A DNA stretch of 64,000 nucleotides from contig NC_090989.1 in assembly GCF_041146395.1 (NCBI RefSeq), positions 170,791,001 through 170,855,000 on the forward strand, read 5' to 3'. The first letter of the stretch is position 1. Every line of letters begins with the position of its first letter. The stretch is from Eulemur rufifrons. Its lineage: Eukaryota > Chordata > Mammalia > Primates > Lemuridae. Of this stretch, positions 13,139 to 25,824 are shown piece after piece. Under the pieces are notes generated by a model. It saw nothing but the letters and a program-made list of their open reading frames with translations, had not been told where the DNA came from and did no database searches. Made by a program: the position numbers and the translations under genes.

Positions 13139-13998
13139 ACAACAAGATACCTCTATACACATATTAGAATGGCCAAGATCCAGAACACTGACAACACCAA
13201 ATGCTGGTAAGGATGTGGAGCAACAGGAATTCTCATTCACTGCTGGTGGGAATGCAAAATGGTACAGCTTGGAAGACAGTTTGGCAATTTCCTACAAAAC
13301 TAAACACATCTTACCACATGAACTAGCAATCGCGTTTCTTGGTATTTACCCAATGGAGGTGAAAACTTCTGTTCACACAAAAACCTGTGCATCGAAGTTT
13401 ATAGAAGCTTTATTCATAAAGACCAAGACCTCCTTTAGTAAGTGATTGGATAAATGAACCATGGTACTTCTAGACAATGGAAGATTATTCAGTGCTAAAA
13501 AGAAGTCAGTCATCAAGTCACGTGGAGGAAACTGATAAATGCATATTACTAAGAAGCCAGTATCAAAAGGATACATACCATATGATTCCAACTACATGAC
13601 ACTCCAGAAAAGGCAAAACTATGAAGACAATAAAAAGATCAGCAGTCTCCAGGGGACAGGCGGATAAATAAGTGGAGCCCAGAGGACTTTTAGGACAGTG
13701 AAAATCCTCTGTATGACACTGTAATGGAGTACGCACGTCATTACACATTTGTCCAATGCCATAAAATGCACACCAAGAACAAACCTTAATGTAAACTACA
13801 GTCTTTAGGTAATAATGATGTGTCAATGTAGGTTCATCAGTTGTAACAAATGTACCACTCTGGTGGGGGATGTTGATAATGAAGGAGGCTGTGCTTGAGT
13901 TGGCAGCAGAGGGTACCTGGGAAATCTCTGTAGCTTCCAATCTTGCTGTGAATCAAAAACTGCTCTAACAAATAAAGTCTATTTAAAAAAAAAAAAAG
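13139..13998 (+). mobile_element. Old L1 3' end, sense
   Basis: The segment follows the 3' part of a mammalian L1M-type element. It has 'gaatggccaagatccagaac', 'caccaaatgctggtaagg', 'ctgctggtgggaatgcaaaa', 'tggataaatgaaccatgg', then the 3' UTR 'ggtgggggatgttgataatg', 'aaaactgctctaacaaata' and an A-rich tail. ORF2 is broken and most of the element is missing at the 5' side. The 125-codon antisense frame at 13563-13940 is a shadow of it. Confidence 0.88.
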
Positions 13999-16435
13999 CT
14001 ACTCAAAAAAATAAAGGAATGAAACTAAATTAATTTTATGGTTACAAAGAAAATGGCTACACAATGCGGTAGGGTCAGAATCATTACGCATAAATTCCTA
14101 TCATTAGGCATTTTTATTAAATCCTTAGAAGAACATCTGTAATTTAAACAGGAACTTAATTATAGCAGGTTAATTTTCTGCACTCTTTACTTTTGCTTAT
14201 CTTGAATAAAAATCAGGGGTTGGAAACATTCACCTGTGCATTTTACACTTTTGAGAATCTTTGGTATTATCTAGCTCCAAAACATTTTTTTTTCCCACTG
14301 TTGATCATGATTTGGCAACAAATGAGCTGTTTTCATCCTATTGCTTGGTAGCTAAGCATGTCAGCTTAAAATTATTGTTTGCTTAAATTCAAAGAACTTA
14401 AAATATTCTTCTCTTCAAATTGTCCCACCAACAAATAATTGCAAGATAAGAAGAATGCTTATAAAAAGAGTTCAATTTACTGCAGAGAGATCTGTCTGTC
14501 TTAAGGAAGGGTAATAATCCTTATTTTCATAAAAAAAAATAAACAATGAAAACTAGCCAAAAGGATATAAGATTGGAATCTCATATTGTTCAGTCAGACA
14601 ACAATGGTGTGTCCACAAAGTCACTGACTGCACATGAAACTAAATAAGATGGTAAACATTTATTTGTGAAGACTGAAGACTATCAGTTTTCATGATCCTT
14701 TCGCGCAACATAATTTCAATGGTTTTTCCTTTGGAAAACATTGAATTAATTTCATTGAATTTTGAGTGAGTTTTCCCCCACCAGGAGATGAAATGCTGAC
14801 TTCTCATTCTGAAATTATAAATGTCAGAACAACTTGATTTTCCATTTCTTAACCTCCAAAATGCTTACACAAGAGGTGTCCAAGAGGTAACTTAGATATA
14901 TTATCATTTTCTCTCTCTCTCTCTCTCTCTCTCTCATTGTGTCAAGTTAGAAAAAGGCGATTTTCCCCCATCTGAGGTTTTGTTACCAATGACCATTATA
15001 TACTACTGGAATAATTTCCCTCCTTAGCCTCTTCCCCAATAACCAGCTACTGCTTTGAATATTAAAACTCTAATTTTTAGCCAAATATCTCAGACCTTCA
15101 CTCATCTTGCCCCCTTTTAACTTTTTTCAATCTTATCCCATTGGTCATAAATTTAAGATTCCTGGAAATGCAGGAATGAAAGAAATCTAAACGGTCCCCT
15201 GGTCCAACTTCTGATCCAATGTTTGAGTCCATGCACGACTTATTGGGATACCCCAGACTAGGCTTGGAACGCTCAGAAGCAGTGAACAAACCACATTTCT
15301 AGGCGGCCGTGCTCAGTTTAGGGAGCTTTGTGGTCACAAAATACCCCACAGTCCTCTTTCACATCTTTTAGGGCCACACGAAACAACCTGAACTTCACTT
15401 ACATACGTTAGCCCTCCACCCATTCAAAGTGTTGGTCTCCACTATTTTATTCTTCCAATTAAACACCTCAGGCTGTGCCTTCAATTTCTCTAAGACCCCC
15501 CCATGATAGTCATTAAAGACAGTGATATTAAAAAACAAGTGATTCTAAAATTACCTTCTTTTTAGTGTTAAGCACTGTAGAACAAAACATATTGGATCTT
15601 CCATCAAATTCTGACAGTCACACACAAACACCATATGAATCTCTAATCTTGAATCATTTCTTTTTAAGGTTATAAGAAACGTGTGTCAGGTGAAAACCTA
15701 ATCTCGCTTCTCCTAGATTCAATCACCTCGAGGCACTCCATATTTAGAAGCCCCATCCTCTCCTGGGACTTGAGAAATATTTTTAAAACAATACAGCATA
15801 ATTAAATTTAGCCCATTTTGTCCCTTCTCAAAGAGATTCTTAACAACATTTATTTAACTTCACATTTCAGAAGAAAAGGAAAATTAAGATTAAACTGAAT
15901 TACCCTGCCCCCATGAGTTTTAGTTTATATGACAGCATTTACATTGGTGAGAACAAAATACAGTTATAATTGACTCTACTGCCAAATTAAGTTCAGTTCA
16001 GATTATAATTGCACAGAAAATACAAACATATGATTTTGACTTTTATTATCATTTCAACCCATGGCAGAATTATTGAACACTGTTTTGCCATGTTGGCAAA
16101 CCCTACCACGAGATGTTTTGCTCAAGCCAACATGCAATCAAAAAACCTGATTTGACAAAACAATGTCCCTAAGTCAGTCTATATTTTAGTATTGACTTAT
16201 GATTTTCTTAAAAACTAAAACAGAGGCTCTTTACCCCTCTTTTAATCTATTCCTCCTCAAGGAGTGGTCATTGTACAAAATTAATCAAAGAAAAATCAGT
16301 CAAAAGGACTGATAATTGGCTACAGTCTACAAGTAAAAGTTAAAGGAGCACAAAAGAAAATTAGAGAAAAAAAATCAGAAAACACATTTAGGTTCAGGTC
16401 AGGTATGGAAGAATAATAATAATAGGGGTATATAT
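13999..16435. other. 2.4 kb repeat-poor AT-rich DNA
   Basis: No gene and no interspersed repeat was recognised. The stretch is AT-rich and low in CpG. The only simple repeat of note is the (TC)n run inside it. Confidence 0.4.
14911..14936 (+). repeat. (TC)n microsatellite
   Basis: About twelve uninterrupted CT/TC dinucleotides sit in otherwise unique AT-rich sequence. Confidence 0.95.
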
Positions 16436-16439
16436 CAAG

Positions 16440-16625
16440 TGCATCTATGTGGTATCTATGTATTAACATGGTTTATCTGCATCATCTCATTTTATCCTCA
16501 AAACCTCCTAATACAGGTACTATTATTAGGTCCCTTTTACAGAAACTGCAACTTGAGAGAGGAAATCACACGCACAAGGTCACACAAAGAGCAGCAGACC
16601 CTAGACCTAAACTCATAGATTAGCA
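16440..16625 (-). repeat. MIR SINE, antisense
   Basis: Reversed MIR features are 'catctcattttatcctcaaa', 'acaggtactattattagg', 'cccttttacagaaactgc', 'cacaaggtcacacaaag' and 'gacctaaactcatag'. Confidence 0.8.
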
Positions 16626-16650
16626 GTCAATGTAGAGCTGGAACCTGACA

Positions 16651-17065
16651 TGCTAGGTTGAATAGTGTCCCCACAAAATTCATATCTACCTGGAGCCTCA
16701 GGTGACCTCATTTAGAAACAGGATCTTTGCAAATATAATTAGTTAAGATGAGGTCATAATGGATTAGGGGGCCCTAAAACCAATATGACTAGTGTCCTTT
16801 TAAAAGAGGGGAGTACACTCAGAGACACAGACACAGGCAGAGGGAAGACGGACGTGTGATACGGCTGCAGAGCAAGGAATGCCAAGGATTGCTGGACCAC
16901 CAGAACCTAGGCAGAAACAAGGAAGGTTTCTTCCCTAGATCCTTCTAAGGAAGCATGGTTGATTTCAGACTTCCAGCCTCCAAGACAGTGAGAGAATAAA
17001 TTTCTGTTGTTTCAAGTCACCCAGTTTGTGATACTTTATTATAGCAGCCCTGGGAAACTATGACA
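16651..17065 (+). mobile_element. Solo MaLR LTR (MLT1/MST class), sense
   Basis: The LTR begins 'tgctaggttgaatagtgtcc' and ends 'gccctgggaaactatgaca'. Between these are 'ggatctttgcaaatataatt', 'gttaagatgaggtcataat', 'ccaatatgactagtgtcc', the polyadenylation region 'gagaataaatttctgttg' and 'cacccagtttgtgatac'. That order is diagnostic of ERVL-MaLR LTRs. No internal retroviral sequence follows, so it is a solo LTR. The subfamily is not assigned. Confidence 0.88.
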
Positions 17066-17660
17066 CCTGGGAAGAGAATGTAATGAATCAGAGCAGCACT
17101 GCAATGCCAGCACCCCATCCCCAAAGAAAATCTGTGCACAGAAAGCAGAGACAGTAATAGAAACCAGCCAGTCTGAAGATCACCAGGTTAGTGTCAAATA
17201 ACCACCACAGGTGTATTTCCAGTCCCTTCCAACAGCCATTCCAAGGTCTGGCTTGCAACCATGTCTGTGATAAGCTCTGGTGGCACTACATATAATAGGA
17301 AAACATAACATTTTTTCTTGATAACAGGAACATCTGGCTATGATAAACACAAGAGATTCACAACAGAAGAGATCTGCAAATTACAGCAAGAGCTCAGAAG
17401 TACTTAAATTAAATTTGATTATTCTATACCAGCCTAAAAGTTTCACTCCAAGATCCCAGGGTCATGTGCCCCTGGCAAAAGATTTCTAATTCTTCAGTGT
17501 AAGACCTACACTTGCTCTACCCATTCCATATATATCCACACACCTACCCATGCACGAAAATGTACTCAATAAACATCATAAAGAACCTACTAGGTATCTG
17601 GCATTGTGTTTGTCCTTAGGCATACAGTGGTGAACATGACAAATACAGGCCCATCCCTTA
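17066..17660. other. Unique DNA with a short old repeat
   Basis: Mostly unassigned. The last 80 bases ('ggtatctggcattgtgtttg', 'catacagtggtgaacatgac') resemble the 'tgccaggcactg...acagcagtgaac' type of ancient repeat. That relic would lie at about 17575-17655. Confidence 0.35.
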
Positions 17661-17662
17661 GA

Positions 17663-17845
17663 GCAGTGTTCCCCAACCTTTTTGGCAACAGGGACCATTG
17701 TTATGGAAGACAATTTTTTCACAGACCAGGGAGGGGGGAATGGTTTCAGGATGATTCAAGTGCATTACATTTATTGTGTACTTTATTTCTATTATTATTA
17801 CATCGTAACATATAATGAAATAATTACACAACTCAGCATAGGTTT
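17663..17845 (-). mobile_element. MER1-type hAT element, one end only
   Basis: It opens with 'cagtgttccccaacctt', the terminus of the MER1/Charlie family, followed by 'ggaagacaattttttcacag' and an AT-rich interior with 'ttacatttattgtgtac'. The other terminus was not found. It is the same family, in the same orientation, as the copy at 19038-19345 but retains a different internal part. Confidence 0.75.
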
Positions 17846-18958
17846 AGGGAGTCTGACCCTCTAGGAAGAATGAGGGACATTCAACGAGTAATTGCAAGTG
17901 AGATGAGAACTACCAAGAAGATAGAAAGGGTGCAACGGGAGACACGAGATGAGGCTGGTCAGTGCTGCGCACTGCACAAGGGCACCTGGCCAAAGAACAC
18001 ACTGGGGCTGAATAAAGCACAGCCCTCTTCATACGCACAGCCTGACCCAATGAGTGTTGTTTTCTCATTACCTCAAAGAAGCAATCCCAATGAATATCAG
18101 CTCTGAAACCGTGGAGGGCAGGGGCCTGATCTTGCAGGCAGCATCAATGCATCTAGATTTTATATTAAGAGTAACAGAGATAATTGAAAAGTTTTTAAAG
18201 TATTAGACTCAGCTGTCTAAGGGAGCAGAAACAGTAATTTACCCAACATGATTTCATCACTTGTGTAATACTGAAATAATTCAAGGAGATGTATAAATAA
18301 TTGAAGCTAAGACTATCTGGAAAAAAAAAAAAAAAAAGCCATTTGGGCTCTTTACCAACTGACATGCATTTAAACCCTTGATGAAAAAGGTAGCTTTTTC
18401 TATCCTTTTAACTTTAGGAGGATTTAAATGATTTATTAATCAAGTGCTCTTTCACTAAAGTAGGATCACAAGCCCTATTCAAAGCTGTCTTCCCTTTCCA
18501 CATATCAAATTCCTGCCTTCAAGAGAAGCTACTAAAATGCCCAAATTAAGAAGGGTCGGAATGCAGACGAGGGATTGGATCTCCCCGTCTAGGAGACTGT
18601 TAAACTGGAGAATTAAACTTGTCACTCCAAGACATATGAATCCCACTATGAGAATTTCTAGCACCAAATCAAGCAAGAATATCACTGGGAGACAAATTTA
18701 TATAACACAGGGATTCGAGAAGCCATCATTTCTGGGGCAGAAATCAGGACGCTCAACAACATGAGGCTATAGTGAGGCCATCCTACCACCAAAAGTATCC
18801 ACCTGTAAGTCACCATTTGCTTACATCATGAAAGCAAGGTTCCCACAGTAGTTTGGTGGGCCCCTAATTACAGAACATGCATCACAAACCTGCCTCTGGA
18901 CAGGTAAGTTTACAAAACCTCACATCCTACATTACCTCTCCCTGCTCCATGCTTTGAT
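17846..18958. other. Unique DNA, no gene seen
   Basis: Contains an A tract at about 18320-18336. Frames at 17870-18106 and 18479-18764 (both strands) carry no recognisable domain. Confidence 0.4.
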
Positions 18959-18959
18959 G

Positions 18960-19029
18960 GAGTTTCCTCCTATATCCATTGGGAATAAATAGCCATGTCC
19001 ACTTCATAAGGCTGTTGTGGGGATTTATG
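18960..19029 (+). repeat. MIR SINE, 5' part of split copy
   Basis: This is MIR core in sense: 'gtttcctcctatatccattg', 'aggctgttgtggggattt'. It is cut by the MER1-type insertion at 19038 and resumes at 19354. Confidence 0.75.
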
Positions 19030-19037
19030 TGTTAATG

Positions 19038-19345
19038 CAGTGGTCCCCAACCTTTTTGGCACCAGGGACCGGTTTCATGAAAGACAATTTTTCCCCTGGA
19101 CTGGGGGTGGGAGTTGGGGTCCGGAGGCAGAGCTCAGGCGGTGATGCCAGCATTGGGGAGCGGCTGTAAATACAGATGAAGCTTCACTCCCTCACTGGCC
19201 GCTCACCTCCTGCTGTGCACCTGGTTCCTAAGTTTCATGGAAGACAAATTTTCGGCAGGGGGGGGATGTTGTAGGGGCTGCTGTTTTGCAGCCCGGTTCC
19301 TAACAGACCAGTACAGGGCCATGGCCTGGGAGTTGGGGACCACAG
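19038..19345 (-). mobile_element. MER1-type hAT element splitting a MIR
   Basis: Both termini are present: 'cagtggtccccaaccttttt' at the left and 'agttggggaccacag' at the right, about 308 bp in all. It matches remembered MER1 sequence, including 'ggcaccagggaccgg', 'gctcaggcggtgatgcc', 'taaatacagatgaagcttc' and 'gctcacctcctgctgtg'. Flanking 8-mers 'tgttaatg' (19030-19037) and 'agttaatg' (19346-19353) differ at one base and fit an 8-bp hAT target-site duplication. It has no transposase frame. Confidence 0.88.
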
Positions 19346-19353
19346 AGTTAATG

Positions 19354-19425
19354 CACATAGAGTGCTCAGAATCATACCTGGCACGTAGTAAGTGCTACAC
19401 AAAAGGTAACTATTATTATTTTCAT
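19354..19425 (+). repeat. MIR SINE, 3' part of split copy
   Basis: MIR tail in sense: 'agtgctcagaatcatacctg', 'gcacgtagtaagtgctac'. It continues the MIR fragment upstream of the MER1-type insertion. Confidence 0.75.
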
Positions 19426-20047
19426 TTTTGAAGCATCTTCATGAATTTCTGTCCATAAAACCCTCTGAGAAGTCATGCAAATAAATAAATCTGTTGAGCT
19501 TTAAATATTCCGGTCTTAACCAAATCTGGCTGGCCACAGGATCCTTTTATCTCCCCATGAAACACTTTCTGTCACTAGGGGAGCTCAAGCCCTACAGAGC
19601 TCGCTGTGGGACACACTGCTCCACGGCTGAGTCTCGGCCCCATTTACTTCCATTGCTCCTCCAGAAATTCAGGAGATTTTATTTATCACTCAAATCATGA
19701 GATGGCAGAAGAAGAAAAACCAGATCCCTGTTTAAGCCACCTTTAAATTTCCAGTTCCTTGCCTACTGGATTGTCCTTGATGTTTCCTTGGGAATTTAAT
19801 TCAAAGTAATAAAAGGCCTCAGGACAGGTGGTGTTTCTATGTATTTATACATAAAAAATTGGCTGAAAAGTCAAATGAAATGACAATAAAGGGCAACTTG
19901 CCCAGACTTTGTGTAAAAAAGCCCACCTTGACCCAACAAGGACAATTATAAACAACCCAAGGACAGTAACCACATAATTCCCCTATGGAGAGCTGAGAGA
20001 AAAACAATGGAAACTTTGTTCACTGTATTGATACAATACAGGTTATT
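19426..20047. other. Unique DNA, no gene seen
   Basis: No repeat was identified and no credible coding frame is present. Confidence 0.4.
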
Positions 20048-20058
20048 CCTCTTTCGAT

Positions 20059-20357
20059 TTTTTTTTTTTTTCTGGGAGACAGAGTCTCGCTCCGTCACCT
20101 AGAGTGCAGTGGCATCTTCGTAGCTCACTGCAACCTCAACGTCCTGGGCTCAACTGATCCTCCTGCCTCAGCCTCCTGAGTAGCTGGGACTACAGGGTGC
20201 GCCACCATGCCCAGCTAATTTTTTCTGGTATTTTTTTTTAGTAGAGACGGGGTCTCACTCTTGCTCAGGTTGGTCCCAAACTCCTGGCCTCAAGCGATCC
20301 TCCCTCCTCAGCCTCCCAGAGTGCTAGGATTACAGGCATGAGCCACAGTGCCAGGCC
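20059..20357 (-). mobile_element. Alu, antisense, with TSD
   Basis: A complete dimeric Alu without linker expansion runs 'gagacagagtctcgctccg', 'gcctcagcctcctgagtag', 'cagagtgctaggattacagg'. Flanks 'cctctttcgat' (20048-20058) and 'cctctttctat' (20358-20368) differ at one base and are the target-site duplication. Confidence 0.95.
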
Positions 20358-20489
20358 CCTCTTTCTATTTAAGTAACATTCCTTTAAAATTAGAATTGTT
20401 CATTAGACTGATAAAACTGAAGAACCCCTATCCTCTCAATAAATAAATAAATAAATAACAGCTCACATTCATATAACCTCAACTATCCT

Positions 20490-20625
20490 TAATGTATTTA
20501 CCTACTTACTCCTCACAATTACCCTTTGCCGTAAATACTTTTATCCCCATTTTGCAGATGTGTAAACGGAGGCACCAAGCATTAAGTACCTTACTCAACA
20601 TCACACAATAGTAAAAAAAAAAAAG
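20490..20625 (-). repeat. MIR SINE, antisense
   Basis: The segment 'tttacctacttactcctcac', 'ttttatccccattttgcag', 'atgtgtaaacggaggcacc' and 'ttactcaacatcacacaat' is reversed MIR. A short (AAAT)n run lies just upstream at about 20439-20458. Confidence 0.75.
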
Positions 20626-22938
20626 TATTCAAATCAAAACCACCTGTTATTTATTATTTCTTTAACTCACTTTTTAACTTGACAAGATTTAATTTGAAAG
20701 GAAATTTTGTTTCATTATTGTGAGAGGAAAATCAGTATCACCTACGCTACACAGAAGGTAGCCCTAAAGATAAATACAACGTAAGTAAAAGAATGTTATT
20801 AATTTCTAGCTAAAAACTGTCATCTGCAGAGGATCTGAGCCTGAAGTCAGTGTCTGTCTGTCTCTCTCTCTCTCTGTCTTTCTCCCCATCTCCTCTGAAA
20901 GAGTAGATCTGCAAATGCTAAAAAATATTAAAGATTCACTGGCACCAAAATGACACTTTCTCCAGAACAATACCCATTGAAAGTGAACCACAAAGGGTGT
21001 GACTGTCTCATTCAATGCTAGTGTGAACTGCTTCCAATCCCCTCACCTATCAAGGGTGGTCCCACCCTTTGGAAAACATTGCTTCAAGGAGCATTAAGAA
21101 CTAGGGATATCACAAATGCAGAATTATTTGCCAATAAATCAAGCTGCCTCTGCAGGTTTTTTACATAATGAGAAACCGCAGAGATAAATGTAAAGTGCTG
21201 CCTCTAGGTTCAATCAGTCAATGGTAAAAGGATACGATGAGGGAGACCTGGCTCGGCTGGCAGGTGTTCCTGTGGCGAGGGACTTGCGGTTTTCAGCTGA
21301 CCACAAGATCAACAGCAGCCAAGAGTGTGACATGGGTCCAAGGAGAGAGCAGGGAGCCTTAGGCTCATTCCTAACCCATTAGGGGCCAAATCAAGGGAAG
21401 GGAGATCCTGTCTGCACAGTGGGCCAAGCAGACCACACCTGGTGCTCAGGAAACTCAACTACTTAACACAGCATGTCCTCTGCAGAAAAAGCAATCAGGA
21501 ACAGTGAAGTATCTGAAAATTAAGCCATTTGAGGAATATGATCATCCTATTTAAAATTACAACCCAAGTCCCTCCAATATACATAATCCTCCTTACTGTG
21601 TTCTATTTTCTCATAGCATTTTTTTCACCGGCGAATATGCAACATAAATTGCTTTTACATGAATTTATTGCCTGTCTTCCTCCATGAGCACAAGCATTTT
21701 TTTATGGTTTTGCTCACAGATGCACCGCTGGCGTTAAGAACAATGCCTGACACACACTGACACCAGTAGGCCAGTGGTGTGCGACTCTTCTCAACTCCAT
21801 GTTCAGTGACTTTAAATTCGTCACTTAATATTGGCATTAGTGGGAGTATTTACATAATGGAAATTGGCAAGCTCTACAAAATCAGTGCTCCCTGCCCACA
21901 GCTGGTTAACCATTAACCGGCACACCACTGATTACACTTCCTAACCGAATGAGAGGCAACAACAACGTAAGAATAAACTTCAAAGTAATAGAGTATTTTG
22001 GATTGAACCAACAGCATTGCTAAACAGAAACTGGATGACGTCACTTGTCGGGAGTATATGAAATGAAATCAGCGCACTGTTTTCTCATTGGACTGGACTG
22101 CTCTGTGAGGGCAGGAATCTCAGCTGTCCCCATCTCTGCATCTCTCAACACTGCCACAGTGGCAAAGCCGTATTCAATTGTCTCCTTCCACCTGAAAGAC
22201 TCTAAAATTCTGTAGTACATGTCAAACTACATTAAGTCTAATTTCCATGGTTCTAATCGCTACAGAAAATGGGTCAATACCTTCTTTTAAATATGAAAGG
22301 TGTAGTTTCCCCTTTTCAAACCTACCTTTTCAAATAAAAATGCAACCACAATGGGAGCTGTTACATAAAGAAAACCAAGAAAACCGCACTTTGCAGAGTA
22401 CCTATTATTCCAGCCTCTAGGCAAAACAATGAAATCTTTTCTGTTCTTCAAAAGGACCCTGGAAATGACTAAAGCCGTTTTAATTAAAGATGCAATTAGC
22501 ATGAGTTTTCCGAGATTCAAGGATGCTGGGTGGGTGGGACTTGAGAAGTTATCACTGATGCTTTCAGTGTATTTCATGCGAAAGCCTGTGACAATGAACC
22601 TGTGTGTAAAGCATCCGTCCTCCAACCTATCTATCATCCTTTCTCCTCAATCTGACTCAAAGTGCATTTCTTACAGTAGCCTCTCCCAAACTGATGAAAA
22701 CCCAGTCATCACACAGGCAGAGATCAAGGATGGAATCAAAAGATTTTTATATCAGAATTCAATGCAATCCACGTAAGATACTAGATAATTCTACCTTGAG
22801 TAACTTGAGACCCTTTCGGGCTGCAAAACCCATAAAAGTTTAAAATTACAACAAATCCCCACAAACGAGATACCACAAACCACAAACAAAAGGGCCTCAT
22901 AGAGCAATCAACCTAGGGTAATGATTCAGGGTAAGAAG
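20626..22938. other. 2.3 kb repeat-poor DNA
   Basis: No gene is recognised. The 115-codon frame at 22429-22776 and the 116-codon minus frame at 22287-22637 overlap and show no domain. A weak L2-tail resemblance exists at 22085-22180 ('gggcaggaatctcagctg'). A perfect CRE palindrome lies at 22036. A (TC)n patch lies at about 20850-20874. Confidence 0.35.
22036..22043. promoter_or_regulatory. Perfect CRE palindrome TGACGTCA
   Basis: The 8-bp sequence TGACGTCA is the consensus cAMP-response element bound by CREB/ATF bZIP proteins. It sits in non-repeat sequence that is otherwise CpG-poor. No core promoter or CpG island is visible beside it, so an enhancer role is possible but unproven. A perfect 8-mer is also expected by chance about once per 65 kb. 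Confidence 0.3.
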
Positions 22939-22939
22939 C

Positions 22940-23090
22940 TGAGGGGAACACCAAAGGGCTGTGGAATGCAAAGCGGACTGGGCAGAAATCCTGGTTCTGG
23001 TCCATTCTGACTTCCTAATCGTCGTGTGACTTTGGGCAGGTCACTTAAACTAAGTTGCAGTTTCCTTTATTGGCCAAAGAGGAAGACTTC
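22940..23090 (+). repeat. MIR SINE, sense
   Basis: The core is 'gtcgtgtgactttgggcagg', 'tcacttaaactaagttgcag' and 'tttcctttattggccaaag'. The 5' part is diverged. Confidence 0.7.
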
Positions 23091-23915
23091 CCCTGTGTAT
23101 CTCACAGCTTTCCCAGAAGCATAAATCACACAAAAAATTATAACTCTTTCTAAAGGATAAAACCAACTTCTTCCCTTTGTATCTCAGCCTTTACTAATAG
23201 CTCCTCAGAGTCAGAGGAACATGTATTTATCAAAAAGTTCATTTACAGTCTTGTGCTCTCTTAACTTCCTTTCAAATTATATTACAGGGTTAAAAAACAG
23301 GTTAGGCATTATTAGTCCAGGGCACATGAAAACCTGCCATTATGTCTGGATCTGAACCCAATTCTGGGTACAGCACAGTGAAAATCCCTACCTGTATTTT
23401 CATACCACTGACTCTTTTTGCACTGTAACTAGGGGAGAGTAAGTGTGAACACAAACTCACAGAAAAGCTTGATGACACCAAGCCACATGTTTCAAAATAC
23501 TCCCCCACTAGAATACCATCACCCTTTAAAATACTTCACTGAAACTGGAGTTGCCAAGTATTTCAGAATATAAACCACAGAGATGTATCAAGAGATTGAG
23601 AATCCAAGCATTTTGAAATAGAAAGAAATCAAATTTTCAGACTTCTTGTGTAAACAAACGCTTACAAACATTTCAAAAGATTTCATTAAACTATTTTATT
23701 TTTTAGTGAAGAACACCTTGAATTTGCACTTTTATGATCTGATTTGTGTATTATTTTCTTGCTCATTTTCTCTTCCTTAGGCTTAGAATAACACAAAGAA
23801 GGCCTCTTTGGAGACCTGTAGATGATGCTGTATTTAAATTACTTCATTATATTGTGCTAGGAGGAAGGTAGTTCAGATAGCCTGACCCTAAGTGGTAAGT
23901 GGCAAATAAGAACAT
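23091..23915. other. Unique DNA, no gene seen
   Basis: No repeat and no credible frame was recognised. Confidence 0.4.
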
Positions 23916-23929
23916 TAGAATTGCCCCTG

Positions 23930-24226
23930 TTGGCTGGGCCCAGTGGCACACGTCTGTAATCCTAGCACTCTGGGAGGCCGAGGAAGGAGGATCGCTTGAC
24001 CTCAGGAGCTAGAGATCAGCGTGAGCAAGGGCGAGACCCCACCTCTACTCAAAATAGAGAAATTAGCCGAGCATGGAGGCACACAGCCGTAGTCCCAGCT
24101 ACTCTGGAGGCCGCGGCAGGAGGATGGCGTAACCCCAGGAGTTTGAGGTTGCTATGAGCTATGATGACACAACTGTACTCTTGCCTGGGCGACAGTGTGA
24201 GATTCCGTCTCAAAGGAAAAAAAGCA
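23930..24226 (+). mobile_element. Alu, sense, with TSD
   Basis: The Alu runs 'ggctgggcccagtggcacac', 'ctgtaatcctagcactctgg', 'gaaattagccgagcatgg', 'gagtttgaggttgctatg' and ends in a mixed A-rich tail. Flanks 'agaattgcccct' (23916-23927) and 'agaattgccact' (24227-24238) differ at one base. It is diverged and lacks linker expansion. Confidence 0.95.
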
Positions 24227-24238
24227 AGAATTGCCACT

Positions 24239-25182
24239 CTTATTCATCCCCAAATTCCAAGACAGTACTTGAGTTTACACTGACCAGAAGAAGGGTATTT
24301 ATTTATATTCCCTCTCCTTTTTTCCAAATGCGCGGTTACAGCTGATGATTTGGAAAAGCTAAGAACACTGCCTTTCCTTATACATGTCATAAAGTATATT
24401 AAGATAGTCCTCGATTTGGGCTTTTAAGGTATGTGATAAGCAATTATTTTACCCCAAAATACTAAGGCTCTTGATGATAAAATATAACACAGGATCAAAG
24501 TGGGAACGAGGGAGAGGAGGAAAATTACATTGCGGATTATGTCATCTATTGCTGCTCTCTAGAACAAGTGGATGAGAATTTGCTGCCTCACAAAGATTAG
24601 CTAACATATTGCTTTCTAAAATGGGCACTCTCCTGTAGTAGCAGACACCTGTGAGGCAGTCTGCCCCACCAACTCCTTCTCTGGAATGTCACCTCCCCTC
24701 CAGCACTGCCACCACTCCCAACATACACAAACCATCCACAGGGAAGTGCTCCTGGCAGCCCTTCGGACCACCCTCGGCGATGGCTGGCTGGCTTAGAAAC
24801 AGACACGGGACTGGAGCTCTACCTAGCAATCGCTCTCAGAACACAGAATCTCTCAGTGACTAAAGCTGTCATGTAATAAATCAGGGAACTATGGGGCTTT
24901 CCAATTCCACCTTGTCAACGGAAAATCAGAGAAAGCCCATCCCAAGAAAAAGCCATTTGAAGGAAAGAAGAGATGAAGTAAGAGTCCTCACGACTTTCTA
25001 TTCCAGTTCCAGACCCTTCGTGAGGCCCTACTCCACCCTTACCCTGGGGTTCCATGAGACTCTGCTTTCTCTATAGGATAAACTCTCCTTCCTGCTTAGG
25101 CTGTTACTTGCAACCAATGCAGATTCATAATCAAGTTTAGATAAAGTACTATGCTATTCTATCCTACACCAGACTGCATTTA
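24239..25182. other. Unique DNA, no gene seen
   Basis: Several short overlapping frames on both strands (24597-24863, 24891-25076) show no domain. No repeat was recognised. Confidence 0.4.
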
Positions 25183-25196
25183 CCTAACAGTTCTAT

Positions 25197-25539
<343 letters not shown>

Positions 25540-25824
25540 TAACAGTTCTATCTTTCCAAAGTTTTAATCTTATGAAGAATTGATGATAAGAAAGAAGAAA
25601 CAATCCCAGCTACCTCAAGGTAGCACCTAACCAAATGCTCCCGTTGAAAATTAGGCATTCAGGGAAGTTTATAGTTACACCTCTCTCTGTAACTACTTTG
25701 TTTAAATAAGTGTGGCTGAGAGAACATTTTCCAAAGCTGAACTCAGTCAATTCATTTTAAAGACAAAGGCCACGTCCTTTCCTTGAAGTCCAGAGAGAAT
25801 GCAAAACAGCTGATGTGTAGTAGC

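Noticed and set aside
13563..13940. 125-codon minus-strand frame
   Set aside because: It lies antisense to the L1 3' region and has no protein resemblance.
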